Below, piece by piece: positions 34,484-46,800 of a stretch of DNA of 64,000 nucleotides; the stretch's first letter is position 1, and every line of letters begins with the position of its first letter. The translations under genes and the position numbers were made by a program. Source of the stretch: Bromus sterilis (Eukaryota; Streptophyta; Magnoliopsida; Poales; Poaceae); contig OX465595.1 of NCBI GenBank assembly GCA_950022295.1, positions 222,173,770-222,237,769 on the forward strand. The letters are read 5' to 3'. The notes under the pieces are model-generated. The model did no database searches, was not told the origin of the DNA, and saw only the letters and a list, made by a program, of their open reading frames with translations.

Positions 34484-34828
34484 GGCACCTAGGTGTAGCT
34501 AAAAGATTTCCTGGCAGAAACAGATTGAAGAGAAAACACACGAAATCGCGAGATACGCTGCCGGAACGATCCGGGCAAATATATAGCAAAAATTTCTGCA
34601 ACAAAAGGAAGGTAACGAGCCAAAGTGGGGTCGGAGACGGACTCCTGGGTGCCCAGGCGGCCTCCCGGCGCGGCCAGGAGGTAGGCCGCGCCAGGGGGGC
34701 GCCTAGGCCCCCTGGAGCTCCTCTCCGGCTCCACTTAGGCCTCGAATTTTCCTAATTTGGCAAAAACTCATAATATGGAACTTTTATGGCGGTTCGCGAT
34801 GTTTACTTACCGTAATACATACCTTTTC
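34484..34828 (-). other. Spacer between Athila pol and post-pol ORF
   Basis: No gene. It includes a GC-rich block (34645-34740, GGCCTCCCGGCGCGGCCAGG) similar to that in the Athila LTRs, and ATATATAGC near 34578. A subgenomic promoter is conceivable but not shown. Confidence 0.5.
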
Positions 34829-34963
34829 TTATTCTGCTTCTGTCGGTGTCTGAAACAGGGTTGCAACATGTTCTTCATGAGTTGTTGTGCGTATTATATT
34901 TGCATCAACATTGACGGGATCTCCCGCCATGTAATGCTTGAGTCTTTGCCCATTCAGAACTTG
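34829..34963 (-). pseudogene. pol: C-terminal end of Athila pol, cut off by CACTA insertion
   Basis: The frame reads VLNGQRLKHYMAGDPVNVD and ends TPTEAE at 34829. It continues the integrase C-terminus found at 36513-36901 on the other side of the CACTA element. Confidence 0.85.
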
Positions 34964-36512
34964 CACTACTAGGGAATGCCCTTTTAGTGGCGTCCTTTTT
35001 TTCTGTTTAGTGGCGCATTTAGGATGCGCCACTAACTACAAGCCACTAATAAGGGCTTATAGATGGCACATTCTGGATGCGCCACCCCTAAGACCCTTAG
35101 GCGTGGCGCATCTCAGAATGCGGCACCTATAAGCTCTTAGGGGTGGCGCATTCTGAAAATGCGCCACTATTAATTTTTTTAAATTTTGAATTTTGAATCT
35201 GGATCTGGAAAACAATTTTTTTTATTTTTTTATTTTTTATTTTTTCTTAATCTTAGGTTAGTATGCTTAATGCCCGGTCAATATGCTTAATCTCAGGTCA
35301 AACTAACCTCCGTGGTCAAATTTCCTCGAGGGTCACCCATCCTAGCACTACTCTAGCCCCAGCACGCTTAACTTCTCGGTTCTATTCAACTCTCACTCGA
35401 GCTCACCTAGCAGGCACTTGTTGATATATCTAACATATAAATCCTATTAAACCATGTTGATGTCTAGGACCTTGTTAATGTTCATGGGTGTGCTAAAATT
35501 TTCAACATTTTTTTGAAATTTTCTCGATGGGACCATTAGCATATTTTGATTTTTTTTTAAAAAAATTTAAATTTTAAATTTTTAAATTTTTTTAATGTTA
35601 CTATCTAAAATTTTCAACTTTTTTTAACTTCACGATTTGTCCTCTAGCCTATTTTGAATTTTAAAAAAATAAAAAAAAATAAAAAAAATCAATTTTTTTT
35701 CTGTTACTAGTGGCGCATTTCATACAAAATGCGCCACTACTAAGTTCAAAAAAAATTTCAATTTTTTTGGGCCTTCAGATCTTCAAACGCCCGTAACTTT
35801 TTTTCTGTTAGGTTTTTGAGGATTCTAAAAATGTTCTACACCCTGTTGAATTTGGATATAACTTTTTAATTAGATGATTTTTCATATAAAAAACTTTTTC
35901 ATCCGAGGTCGTATGCAAAAGTTAAGCCCATTTTACGAAATTCTCGGGAGATGTTGCAAAAAAAGTCGAAATTCATATATGTAAATTTTCCTAACAACTA
36001 GACCACATATCATTTGGGAAACTTATTTTCTTTTATTTTTTTGACATTTCTATCATTTACTTTTATTTTTTTTCAAATTGTAAAGGAGGTCCACAGGGGG
36101 GGTGTATTTGGGAATTTTCCCGCGCAGTGTTTTCTTATTAGTGGCGCATATGGGAAATGCGCCACCCCTAAGAGCTTATGAGTGGGGCATTCTGGATGCG
36201 CCACTAATAATTCCTTAGGGGTGGCGCATTTCCAGAATGCGCCACCTCTAAGCTCTTAGGGGTGGCGCATTTCCAAAATGCGCCACCTATAAGGTTCTTA
36301 GGGGTGGCGCATTTCTCCAAATGCGCCACGTATAAGGGGATCCAGGGCTGGCCCACTCTTAGGGGTGGCACATTTTTAAAAATGCGCCACCTATAAGGGC
36401 TTATAGGTGGCGCATTTTTTACCAGTGCGCCACCCCTTAAAACATAGTGGCGCATTACATATAAAATGCGCCACTAATAAGCTTTCCATGTATAGCTATT
36501 TCCCTAGTAGTG
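34964..36512. mobile_element. Short non-autonomous CACTA transposon (1549 bp)
   Basis: Ends CACTACTAGGGAATGCCC and (reverse complement) CACTACTAGGGAAATAGC, with a 3-base target duplication TTG (34961-34963 and 36513-36515). Subterminal GTGGCGCAT/ATGCGCCAC arrays fill 34985-35175 and 36135-36475, and one further pair lies at 35706-35745. The core is AT-rich, with long T and A runs and no coding sequence. The right end is nearly identical to that of the CACTA at 11797. It inserted into the Athila integrase gene. Confidence 0.94.
35321..35383 (-). ncRNA. 5S rRNA-derived fragment inside the CACTA element
   Basis: The minus strand reads GAAGTTAAGCGTGCTGGGGC, then TAGAGTAGTGCTAGGATGGG and TGACC. 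This follows plant 5S rRNA over about 60 bases, with only a few differences, and includes both the box A and box C regions. The 5' third of 5S rRNA is absent. It is closer to genuine 5S rRNA than the Cassandra LTRs are, so it looks like a separate acquisition. Probably not a functional rRNA. Confidence 0.82.
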
Positions 36513-39013
36513 TTGGGGTTTGGTGCCTTCAAAATTGTTAATCTTGATTGCACCAGACCGGTAGACTTCTTCGATATGAAATGGTCCTTCCCACCTGGAA
36601 AGTAATTTACCTGGAGAAAACCTGAAACGGGATCTAAACAATAAACTTTATCACCAACATTAAATTCACGTTTCAGAATCCTCCTGTCATGCCACTTCTT
36701 TACCTTTTCCTTGAACATTTTAGCGCTCTCGTAAGCTTCACTTCTCCACTCATCTAGAGAAGTCAAGTTCATGAGACGCTTTTCACCAGCTAACTTTGGG
36801 TCAGCATTAAGCTCTCTAACAGCCCAGAAAGCTTTGTGCTCTAACTCTAATGGCAAATGGCAAGCCTTGCCATAGACCATTTTATAGGGAGACATGCCCA
36901 TGGGGTTTTTTTAAGCAGTACTATACGCCCACAAAGCATCTCCTAACTTAATTGACCAGTCCTTCCTATTTCTGTTAACTGTCTTTTGCAAGATCAACTT
37001 GATCTCTCTATTGGTGAGCTCAACTTGCTCACTAGTTTGAGGATGGTACGGTGACGCAATCCTATGATTGACATCGTACTTGGCTAAAGCTTTTCTAAAA
37101 GCTCCATGCGTGAAGTATGATCCTCCATCAGTCATGAGATACCTAGGTACACCAAACCTAGGGAATATAACATCTTCGAGCATTTTCAAAGATGTTTTGT
37201 GATCAGCACTTTCAGTGGGGATTGCTTCAACCCACTTGGTTACATAATCAACAGCAACTAATATGTGAGTGTACTTGTGCGAAGAAGGAAAAGGACCCAT
37301 AAAATCAAAACCCCAGCAATCAAAAGGCTCAATCACTAGTGAGTAATTCATAGGCATCTCATTCCTTCTACTAATATTACCAACTCTCTGAAATTTATCA
37401 CAGGCTAAAACATAATTTCTAGCATCTTAAAAGAGAGTAGGCCAATAAAAACCTGATTGGAGAACCTTATGTGCGGTTCTCTCACCGGCGTGATGTCCTC
37501 CATAGGGACTATCGTGACATTGCTTGAGAATGTCCTTCTGCTCGTGTTCCGGTATGCATCTTCTCACGATCCCGTCTGGACCTTCTTTGAAAAGATGTGG
37601 GTCATCCCAAAAATAATGCCTCAAATCATGGAAGAACTTCTTCCTTTGCTGAAATGTTAAACCTGGAGGCAAATACTTTGCAACAATAAAATTAGCATAA
37701 TCTGCAAACCAAGGATCGGAAAGAGATTGTACTTTAACAACGGCAAGTTGTTCGTCTGGAAAACTGTCATTGACTGGAATGGGATCATGCGGTATATCTT
37801 CCATCCTTGAAAGATTGTCCACTATAGGGTTGTCTGCTCCTTTTCTATCAACAATCTGCAAATCAAATTCTTGAAGGAGGAGTACCGACCTGATGAGTCT
37901 TGGTTTGGCATCGTTCATCGTCATAAGATACTTAATGGCAGCATGGTCAGTATGAATAATAACTTTAGAATCAACAATATACTGCCTAAACTTATCACAA
38001 GCAAACACTACTGCTAAGAATTCCTTCTCAGTAGTAGCATAATTCTTTTGAGAACTATCAAGAGTTTTACTAGCATAATAAATAACATTCAATTTTTTAT
38101 CAACCCTTTGTCCTAAAACAGCTCCAACAGCAAAATCACTAGCATCACACATAATTTCAAAAGGAAAATTCCAGTCAGGCGGTTGTACTATTGGAGTGGT
38201 AATTAAAGCTTTCTTAAGAACTTCGAAAGACTCCTTACAATCTTCATCAAATACAAAAGGAACATCCTTCTGGAGAAGATTAGTGAGGGGTCTCGAGGTC
38301 TTAGAAAAGTCTTTAATAAATCTTCTATAGAAACCGGCATGACCGAGAAAACTACGAATACCTTTAATGTCCCTTGGATAGGGCATCCTTTCGATTGCTT
38401 CAATTTTCGCCTTGTCCACTTCAATTCCCCTCTCGGAAATCTTGTGGCCAAGTACGATTCCTTCGTTAACCATGAAGTGGCACTTTTCCCAGTTAAGAAC
38501 TAAGTTTGTATCCTCGCATCTCTGCAAAAATTTATTAAGATTGTGGAGACAGTGGTCAAAGGAAGTTCCATAGACGGAGAAATCGTCCATCAAGACTTCC
38601 ACAATCTCCTCACAGAAACCATGAAATATTGCAGACATACATCTCTGAAAAGTAGCAGGGGCATTGCATAAACCAAAAGGCATACGCCTATAAGCATAAG
38701 TACCATAAGGACAAGTGAAAGTAGTCTTCTCTTGATCGGCAGTGTTAACATGAATTTGAGAGAAGCCAGAATACCCGTCAAGATAGCAAAAGTGGGTGTT
38801 TTTGGACAGCCTCTCAAGCATCTGATCAATAAAGGGCAGCGGGTAGTGGTCCTTCCTGGTTGCCTTGTTCAGCTTCCTATAATCAATACACATTCTATAT
38901 CCAATAATAATTCTCTGAGGTATTAGTTCATTCTTATCATTAGGGACTACAGTTGTCCCTCCTTTCTTAGGAACGCAATGAAATGGACTTACCCACTTAC
39001 TATCAGCTATAGG
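36513..39013 (-). pseudogene. pol: Athila pol: RT, RNase H and integrase part
   Basis: One frame from 39013 to 36513 with two nonsense codons. RT: WVSPFHCVPKKGG, YPLPFIDQMLERL and the LMDDFSVYG catalytic box. RNase H: MCDASDFAVGAVL, TTEKEFLAVVFA, HTDHAAIKYL. Integrase zinc-binding site: the two His are present (GGHHAGERTAHKVL), but the second Cys of the CxxC pair is Phe (CDKFQ). Integrase core: FDFMGPF, MTDGGSYF, and the Glu in VELTNREIK. Stops lie near 37427 (before DARNYV) and 36911 (before KNPMGM). The N-terminal part of RT is on the other side of the 14 kb insertion; the C-terminus is beyond the CACTA. If intact, pol would copy and integrate the element. Confidence 0.92.
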
Positions 39014-42000
39014 TGTAATAGCCCAGTTTTCACAATAAATTAAACATTTTGTTTTCGGTGTGAATTGTTTGATTGTCTGATTTCTTTGCGGTGTTTGCAT
39101 CCCCAATTTATCGATCGGCAATTATTTTCCCCCCTCTTATCTCGTACCGGACGGAGACTGACCCTTGCCACCCTGACACACGACCTTGCGACACCGGGAT
39201 TTCACCCGAGCACCGTCGCTACCGGCACAGGACCAGCCATCGCCACCGGAACGAAAACCCCGTTTATTTAATAAACGGATTATTTTATGGGGCACCGAAA
39301 AACGTTGTCGGAATTTCACCGCAGTGAGGTACGATCGACGGGCTCGACGCACTGAGCGCGTGGTTCGAGATTTTAGCGGAATCGGAGTCCGTACGGAGTC
39401 TCGGCGGTCACGAACGCGATCGCCGGACGCGCGAGAGAGGTACCGGGGGCGTTTGCGTAAACTGGCCAGCAAACCTGCCTATATAATGACCCCACCTCCC
39501 AAACCATCCAATTAGGGTTTCCCTAAGACTATTTGCAGCCACCCCCTCAATTTTTTCCCAATTTCATCCAAAATACTTCCCCTCTCCCTAAACCCTAGAT
39601 CCAGATCGTTTTCAGCCCTTGGATCTCCAAATCAGTGGCTAGGAATCGTCCACGTCACCCCGGAGGAAAACCAGCAGCCTCCCACCTCCAACCGCTCCGC
39701 CGGGCCCAGCCGGGCCGGATCTGGGCCCCGTGGGCCCGCCTCAGCCGCCGCCGCCCGTGCCATGGAGCTCCTCCCGAGCAACCCCGCCGCCTCGCGCCGC
39801 CGGCTGTCGGCGAGCAGCCCGGCCACCCCCATCTCCTCCTCTCCCTCTCCTCCTGCCCGCCTCCATCTCACCTCCCTCTTCTCGCGTAGGTCGCCGGAGG
39901 AAGCGCGCCGCCGCCATGGCGTGGAAGCTCGCGCCGCCAGCCGCCGTCCTCCGCGAGAGACGCCGTCGCGCCGCCCCGAGGACCTCACCCCGCACCGCCG
40001 CCGCTCGATCTGGCGAGGGGACAGCTGGATCCGCACCGCTGCCACACCGCCTCGTCCTCCTCCTCGCCGGAGCGCCGCTGGCCGCCGACGTCGACCTCAC
40101 GGCGAGATCGGGAGAGCCCCGAGCCGGTCAACCCGCACGCCCCCACGTGGGCCGGCCCAGCGGCCCACCAGGCGTCCTTGGCCATCCACCACCGCGGCCA
40201 TGTGGGCCTTTAGAGCCCATGGTGAGGCCTCCTTTGTATTTTTTTTCCTAACCTTGCTGTGTTTAAGTCCTTAATAATTTTGCTGTTGTTACATTTTTGC
40301 GATGTAATTTGCGACTAATCCGTAGCTCCGATGAACGTGCCCCCAAAATGAAAGTTGCTTCGAATTGCGTGTACTTGAATTCATCTTTTGTGAGCTTTTG
40401 CATTTGAGGTCATATTAATTGTGTAATTGTGTGCTAAAAAGGGCATCAGATCGTTAATTGCAACTGCTGCTGTCAAACTTGCTGAAACTGTTGCTTGATT
40501 GAAACTTCGGGCGACGGTTGCTTCGCAACCGTGCGTCGGAATTGAGTGATTCCTTTTGCGTTGCGTTAAGAATTGTTTCTACTTCAGTTTCATGCATTCA
40601 CATGCCATAATTGCTTGCTGCATCATGATTGTATCTTGCTCAAAAGTAGCTACCCTGCTGTTAGTGTGCTGCTGTTTATATTTTGTTGCAACTTCGGTCG
40701 ACGAGTGTGTCGCGACCGTTTATCGGAATTGAGTGATTCCAATTGCATATTGTTAAGCATCATGTCTATTTTCATTCCATGTATTGCATTGCCATGATAT
40801 GCTTGCTGGTCATATAGTTATTTAGCTCCAAAGTTGCTATGCTGCTATTTTTGACAGCCACCTCTGTTTTTCTCTGTGATGCCATGTTGTTTGCTTAATA
40901 TCTTTTGATCTATGATGTCTATTTGCATGATTATTTTTGCCATGACTTCCCTGTCATGTCTACTTTAGTTCATATCCTTTGTGAGCATGTTTGCATTGAT
41001 TAACCTGTTTATGCATTGCTCTAAAGTGTGCTTCGTGATGTTGGCAGATTGTGCCCGTAACTTGTTTTGCTTATATCTTTTTAACCGTAACTCCGTTTGG
41101 AGTGTTCTTTATATGTAACTTGATTAGTTTTTCGTGTACTTTGTGATTATGCTACTGTTTTCTGCTGTTAACCAACCTAAAATATGGTTTAGTACAGAAC
41201 AGTACCAAATCCTTTAATCATCGTGCGGCACTTAGTGTATGCCATGTTTAGGTTGTGCCTCACTTAAATTGACTAGCATAGATAGTTTTCTTTATGCTTC
41301 ACCTGTTGAAATGTTTGTGTGCTATGCCATGATTGCTTGAGTTGCCATGTTAACAACCTTTGTTGATCACCTATAGCTAAGCAACTTGAACCACCGTAAA
41401 CGTGCGGTATTCGTCGTGTGTGACGAGTACTCCACTTAAATTGTTAGTAACCGTTCTAGACGATAGATCCGTATCGCGTTGCCGTGTCATGTTATGTCTT
41501 CTTGATCTTGTGGTTCTCCGTAGTAATACAGTGCTTGCTCGTTGATTGCTTTCCAGTGTTTATCGTCTTGTGTGCTTCCGCGGGTACCTCTCGGAGACGA
41601 TGCGAGCTTGCGATCCACTACACCTTCGGAATCCGACTTATCAACAGGCAAGGACTATACATTAATTATGATCCATTCTATTTCAACCAGCGGTTTTCAT
41701 GCTAGTCTAGGTTAGGTTCGATGTTTGATCCTACCACATGTTTACAACCTATTTCAAACCGATACAGCCATGTCCCCTCCCAGCAAACCATGTACTGCTA
41801 TTTTACTATTGCTCGTTGCTCAGCCCCTGCTTAGTATGCATGCTTAGGATGCTACAATGTTACCCTATTACTCCATGGTTCGGGATATCACGTTATTATA
41901 TTGTTGTTGATGATATGATTATTATAATGTTGACTATATTCGACGAAGGATGCAAGGTCTAGGCTATCCCGCCCCGACGCATTGTTCCATTCGAGTCACC

Positions 42001-43288
42001 TAGGACCCGAGTTCCGGGTATTGGTTTTAAGACTGAGCGTGCCTAATCGCGTGTGGGATTTTATGGGGGGCCTCTTCTTACCTACCTAGCTTCAAATATT
42101 TCTAGAGGTGGCCCAAGCTGATTTACCATTTGAAACCGTGTGTGTGCTGGTCAGCTGCCAGTAGTTTTCAAACAACTCGGGCCAGTGGAGACTTAGTTCC
42201 TCTGTTGGTCCACACTTGGTGAGCTAGGGGTCCCCTGATGTCAGGTGTGATTTCCAGACCTTAGACGTACGGAAGAGTCCGATCCGAGAGCGTGGCCGGC
42301 TTTTGGATTGGGTGTCGACTCCCCGGGGGCCACCCGGATTTGTGCGTTGTTAGTTAGAGGGACCTGTTGTTTCGGATCTCTTGGAACTAAATCATAAAAT
42401 GGTTGCCTATAATGGGTAGCAACTGAGAGAGATGGACGAGCATGCGACGCCTCGTAATGGGTAGTTGGTACACCCCTGCAGGGTTAAATCTTTTCGAGAA
42501 GCCTTGTCCACGGTTATGGACGACTTGAGACCTACTCCTTGTTCATAGACAACAACAACTGAGATAATCTTAATATAACTTGATCTACGCGTGTGTGTGC
42601 CTTGACTACTTCTTCTTCATCGGGATGCAAAGAGGAAGAGAAGGATAGGATAGGTGTTTTGTTTGCGTAAGTAGTTGATAGCAAGACTTGTTGGAGGCGA
42701 TTCCTCATCGAATGCTTGGCTTCTTATCTTACTCTCTAGATCGTTAGCCACTTCATAAATGCTAGTGCGACAGCAACCTCACCACTTACCCCTTCCTTAA
42801 TGTAAACTACTAGTTTTCCTAGAATGACGAGTGATGAAGTCCTTGCTGGGTCAGTTGACCACTACAGTTGGATGCTGAGTACCTCTGTACTCATGATACT
42901 ACCCCAAACTCTTTTCAGGGTTCTTGATCGAAAAAAAGGTATGGTGATCGACGTTTCACGTGGAGACTCGACGACGACTAGTTAGGCGGATCCCGGCGGA
43001 GGGCCTGGACCCATGTGGTTATGGGATCGATGTTTTTCTCTTTGCCACTAGGCATTTGATTGTAGTCTGTACTCAGACATATATCTTCCGCTGTTGTATT
43101 GTATTAAGGCAGTTGTATGCCGATTGTATGAGATGTTGTATCCTTGTACTTGTAATGTTGTGATATCATGTTGGAAATCCGGGGCATATGGCTATGTCAT
43201 ATGTCGCGGTGGGACCGATATGTGCTTCGTCCCCGGATCTGGATGGAAACATCTAGATCTGGAACAGTACCGCATATCGGGCCTTACA
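39014..43288 (+). repeat. First LTR of the array (4275 bp)
   Basis: Starts TGTAATAGCCCAGTTTTCAC and ends ATATCGGGCCTTACA. Lacks two short segments present in the other two LTRs (a CTCCAGCGGC unit near 40160, and about 14 bases after TTTTTCTCT near 40878). The GC-rich block at 39650-40220 is open on both strands in several frames; no consistent gene is supported. The 40270-43250 part is non-coding. Confidence 0.93.
39479..39488 (+). promoter_or_regulatory. TATA box of the first LTR
   Basis: CTATATAATG, followed by a C-rich leader and AATTAGGGTTT. Conserved at 44357-44366 and 49218-49227 in the other LTRs. Confidence 0.65.
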
Positions 43289-43891
43289 ACTTGGTATCAG
43301 AGCCTTACTGACCGTAGGATCCCCTCTCTGGCCGAAGTCGAGTCTAGACAAAACTATTTTGTAGTTACTAAGTTAGTTATCGGAGAGTAGGAATCTTTTT
43401 ACTCCTTACCCTTGCTCTGGTCAGGACAAGTGTCGTAAGTGTTTTATTCTCGACTTATCCCCCTTCAAACTTTAGGATCTCGAGAGTGTGGAGTTTCAGA
43501 ACTGTTACAATGCCTTGCTTGCAATGTATTGTCTCGATTCCGACCTCAGGTTGGGAATTCCTGTAGTACCTTTAGCTTCCCCGATTTCGGTTATCATCTG
43601 GGTAATCCATTGCCATCCTCCTTTTGCCCGGTGTTTTTACGACTTGCGTCGAAAATCACTATCCCTTTTTCTGGTTTTCGCGATCGTTCTTCCTCTTGTC
43701 ACTGATGTTTTCGTTATTCCGACGATGTCGTCTCTCTGCGGAAAATTATCTCGACCGAAGTTCGACGTCGACATGGAGCAGAGTCCCTTGTTGGTGGTGT
43801 TGAAGATTGTCGACTCTCCTCTTTCCCCCTTTCCCTCTCCCCCAGATCGTCCTGGATCTCGGGACGAGATCCCTTGTTGGTGGTGTTGTAT
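43289..43891 (+). other. First internal domain of the array (603 bp)
   Basis: Holds the PBS TGGTATCAGAGC at 43292-43303. The remainder has no recognisable protein. A pyrimidine-rich stretch (43818-43850) lies between two copies of CCCTTGTTGGTGGTGTTG (about 43784 and 43871). The second copy abuts the next LTR where a polypurine tract would be expected; GTTGGTGGTGTTGTA is only weakly purine-rich. Confidence 0.82.
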
Positions 43892-46800
43892 TGTAACAAC
43901 CCAGTTTTCACAAAAAATTAAAATTTTTGTTTTCGGTGTGAATTGTTTGATTGTCTGATTTGTTTGCGGTGTTTGCATCCCCGATTTATCGATCGGCGAT
44001 TATTTTTCCCCCTCTTATCTCGTACCGGACGGAGACTGACCCTTGCCACCCTGACACACGACCTTGCGACACCCGGATTTCACCCGAGCACCGTCGCTAC
44101 CGGCACAGGACCAGCCATCGCCACCGGAACGAAAACCCCGTTTATTTAATAAACGGATTATTTTATGGGGCGCCGAAAAACGTTGTCGAAATGTCACCAC
44201 AGTGAGGTACGATCGACGGGCTCGACGCACTGAGCGCGTGGTTCGAGATTTCATCGGAATCGGAGTTCGTACGGAGTCTCGGCGGTCACGAACGCAATCG
44301 CCGGACGCGCGAGAGGGGTACCAGGGGCGTTTGCGTAAACTGGCCAGCCAACCTACCTATATAATGACCCCCACCTCCCAAACCAGCCAATTAGGGTTTC
44401 ACTAAGACTATTTTCAGCCACCCCCCTCAATTTTTTCCCAATTTCTTCCAAAATCCTTCCCCTCTCCCGAAACCCTAGATCCAGATCGTTTTCAGCCCTT
44501 TGATCTCCAAATCAAGGGCTAGGAATTGTCCACGTCACCCCGGAGGAAAACTAGCAGCCTCCCACCTCCAGCCGCTCCGCCGGGCCCCGCCGGGCCGGAT
44601 CTGGGCCCCGCGGTCCCGCCTCAGCCGCCGCCTCGCGCCGCCGGCTTCTGGCGAGCAGCCCGGCCACCCCCATCTCCTCCTCTCCCTCTCCTCCTGCCCG
44701 CCTCCCTCTCACCTCCTTCTTCTCGCGCAGGTCGCCGGAGGAAGCGCGCCGCCGCCATGGCCTGGAAGCTCGCGCCACCGGGCACCGTCCTCTGCGAGAG
44801 ACGCCGCCGCGCCGCCCCGAGGACCTCACCCCGCACCGCCGCCGCTCGATCTGGCGAGGGGCCAGCTGGATCCACATCGATGCCACGCCGCCTTGTCCTC
44901 CTCCTCGCCGGAGCGCCGCTGGCCGCCGGCGTCGACCTCACGGCGAGATCGGGAGAGCCCCGAGCCGGTCAACCCGCACGCCCCCACGTGGGCCGGCCCA
45001 GCGGCCTCCAGCGGCCCACCAGGCGTCCTGGACCATCCACCACCTCGGCCAGATGGGCCTTTGGAGCCCATGGTGAGGCCTCCTTTGTATTTTTTCCTAA
45101 CCTTTTTGTGTTTAAGTCCTTAATAATTTTGCTGCTGCTATGTTTTTGCGATGTAATTTGCGACTAATCCGTAGCTCCGATGAACGTGCCCCCAAAATGA
45201 AAGTTGCTTAGAATTGCATGTACTTTAATTCATCTTTTGTGAGCTTTTGCATTTGAGGTCATCTTGATTGTGTAATTGTGTGCTAAACAGGGCATCAGAT
45301 CGTTAATTGCAACTGTTGCTGTTAAACTTGCTGAAACTGTTGCTTGATTGAAACTTCGGGCGACGGTTGCTTCGCAACCGTGCGTCGGAATTGAGTGATT
45401 CGTTTTGCGTTGCGTTAAGCATTGTTTCTACTTAAGTTTCATGCATTCACATGCCATAATTGCTTGCTGAATCATGATTGTATCTTGCTCCAAAGTAGCT
45501 ACCCTGCTGTTAGTGTGCTGTTGTTTATATTTTGTTTCAACTTCGGTCGACGAGTGTGTCGCGACTGTTTATTGGAATTGAGTGATTCCAATTGCATATT
45601 GTTAAGCATCATGTCTATTTTCATCCCATGTATTGCATTGCCATGATATGCTTGCTGGTCATATAGTTATTTAGCTCCAAAGTTGCTATGCTGCTATTTT
45701 TGACAACCTTTATTTTTTTCTCTAAGTCTGTTACTTAGCGATGCCATGTTGTTTGCTTAATATCTTTTAATCTATGCTGTCTATTTGCATGATTATTTTT
45801 GCCAAGCCTTCCCTGTCATGTATACTTTAGTTCATATCCTTTGTGAGCATGTTTGCATTGATTAACCTGTTTATGTATTGCTCTAAAGTGTGCTTCGTGA
45901 TGTTGGCAGATTGTGCCCGTAGCTTGTTTTGCTTATATCTTTTTAACCGTAACTCTGTTTTGAGTGTTCTTTATATGTAACTTGATTAGTTTTTCGTGTA
46001 CTTTGTGTTTATGCTATTGTTTGCTACTGTTAACCAACCTAAAATATGGTTTAGTACAGAACAGTACCAAATCCTTTAATCATCGTGCGACACTTAGTGT
46101 ATGCCATGTTTAGGTTGTGCCTCACTTAAATTGACTAGCATAGATAGTTTTCTTTCTGCTTCACCTCTTGAAATGTTTGTGTGCTATGCCATGCTTGCTT
46201 GAGTTGCCATGTTAACAAACTTTGTTGATCACCTGTAGCTAAGCAACTTGAACCACCGTAAACGTGCGGTATTCTTCATGTGTGACGAGTACTCCACTTA
46301 AATTGTTAGTAACCGTTCTCGACGATAGATCTGTATCGCGTTGCCGTGTCGTGTTATGTCTTCTTGATCTTGTGTTGCTCCGTAGTAATAGAGTGCTTGC
46401 TCGTTGATTGCTTTCCAGTGTTTATCGTCTTGTGTGCTTCCGCGGGTACATCTCGGAGACGATGCGAGCTTGCGATCCACTACACCTTCGGCATCCGACT
46501 TATCAACAGGAAAGGACTATACATTACTTATGATCCATTCTATTTCAACCAGCGGTTTGCATGCTAGTCTAGGTTAGGTTCGATGTTTGATCCTACCACA
46601 TGTTTACAACCTCTTTCAAACCGATACAGCCATGTCCCCTCCCAGCAAACCATGTACTGCTATTTTACTATTGCTCGTTGCTCAGCCCCTGCTTAGTATG
46701 CATGCTTAGGATGCTACGATGTTACCCTGTTACTCCTTGGTTCGGGATATCACGTTATTATATTGTTGTTGATGATATGATTATTATAAAGTTGACTATA

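Noticed and set aside
43637..43978. 113-codon frame across the internal domain and LTR of the array
   Set aside because: It crosses the internal/LTR border and has low-complexity residues only. The second unit has a similar frame simply because the DNA is nearly identical.
44526..45167. 213-codon open frame in the second LTR of the array
   Set aside because: The equivalent frames in LTR 1 and LTR 3 differ because of indels that are not multiples of three, and opposite-strand frames are equally long. No domain recognised.
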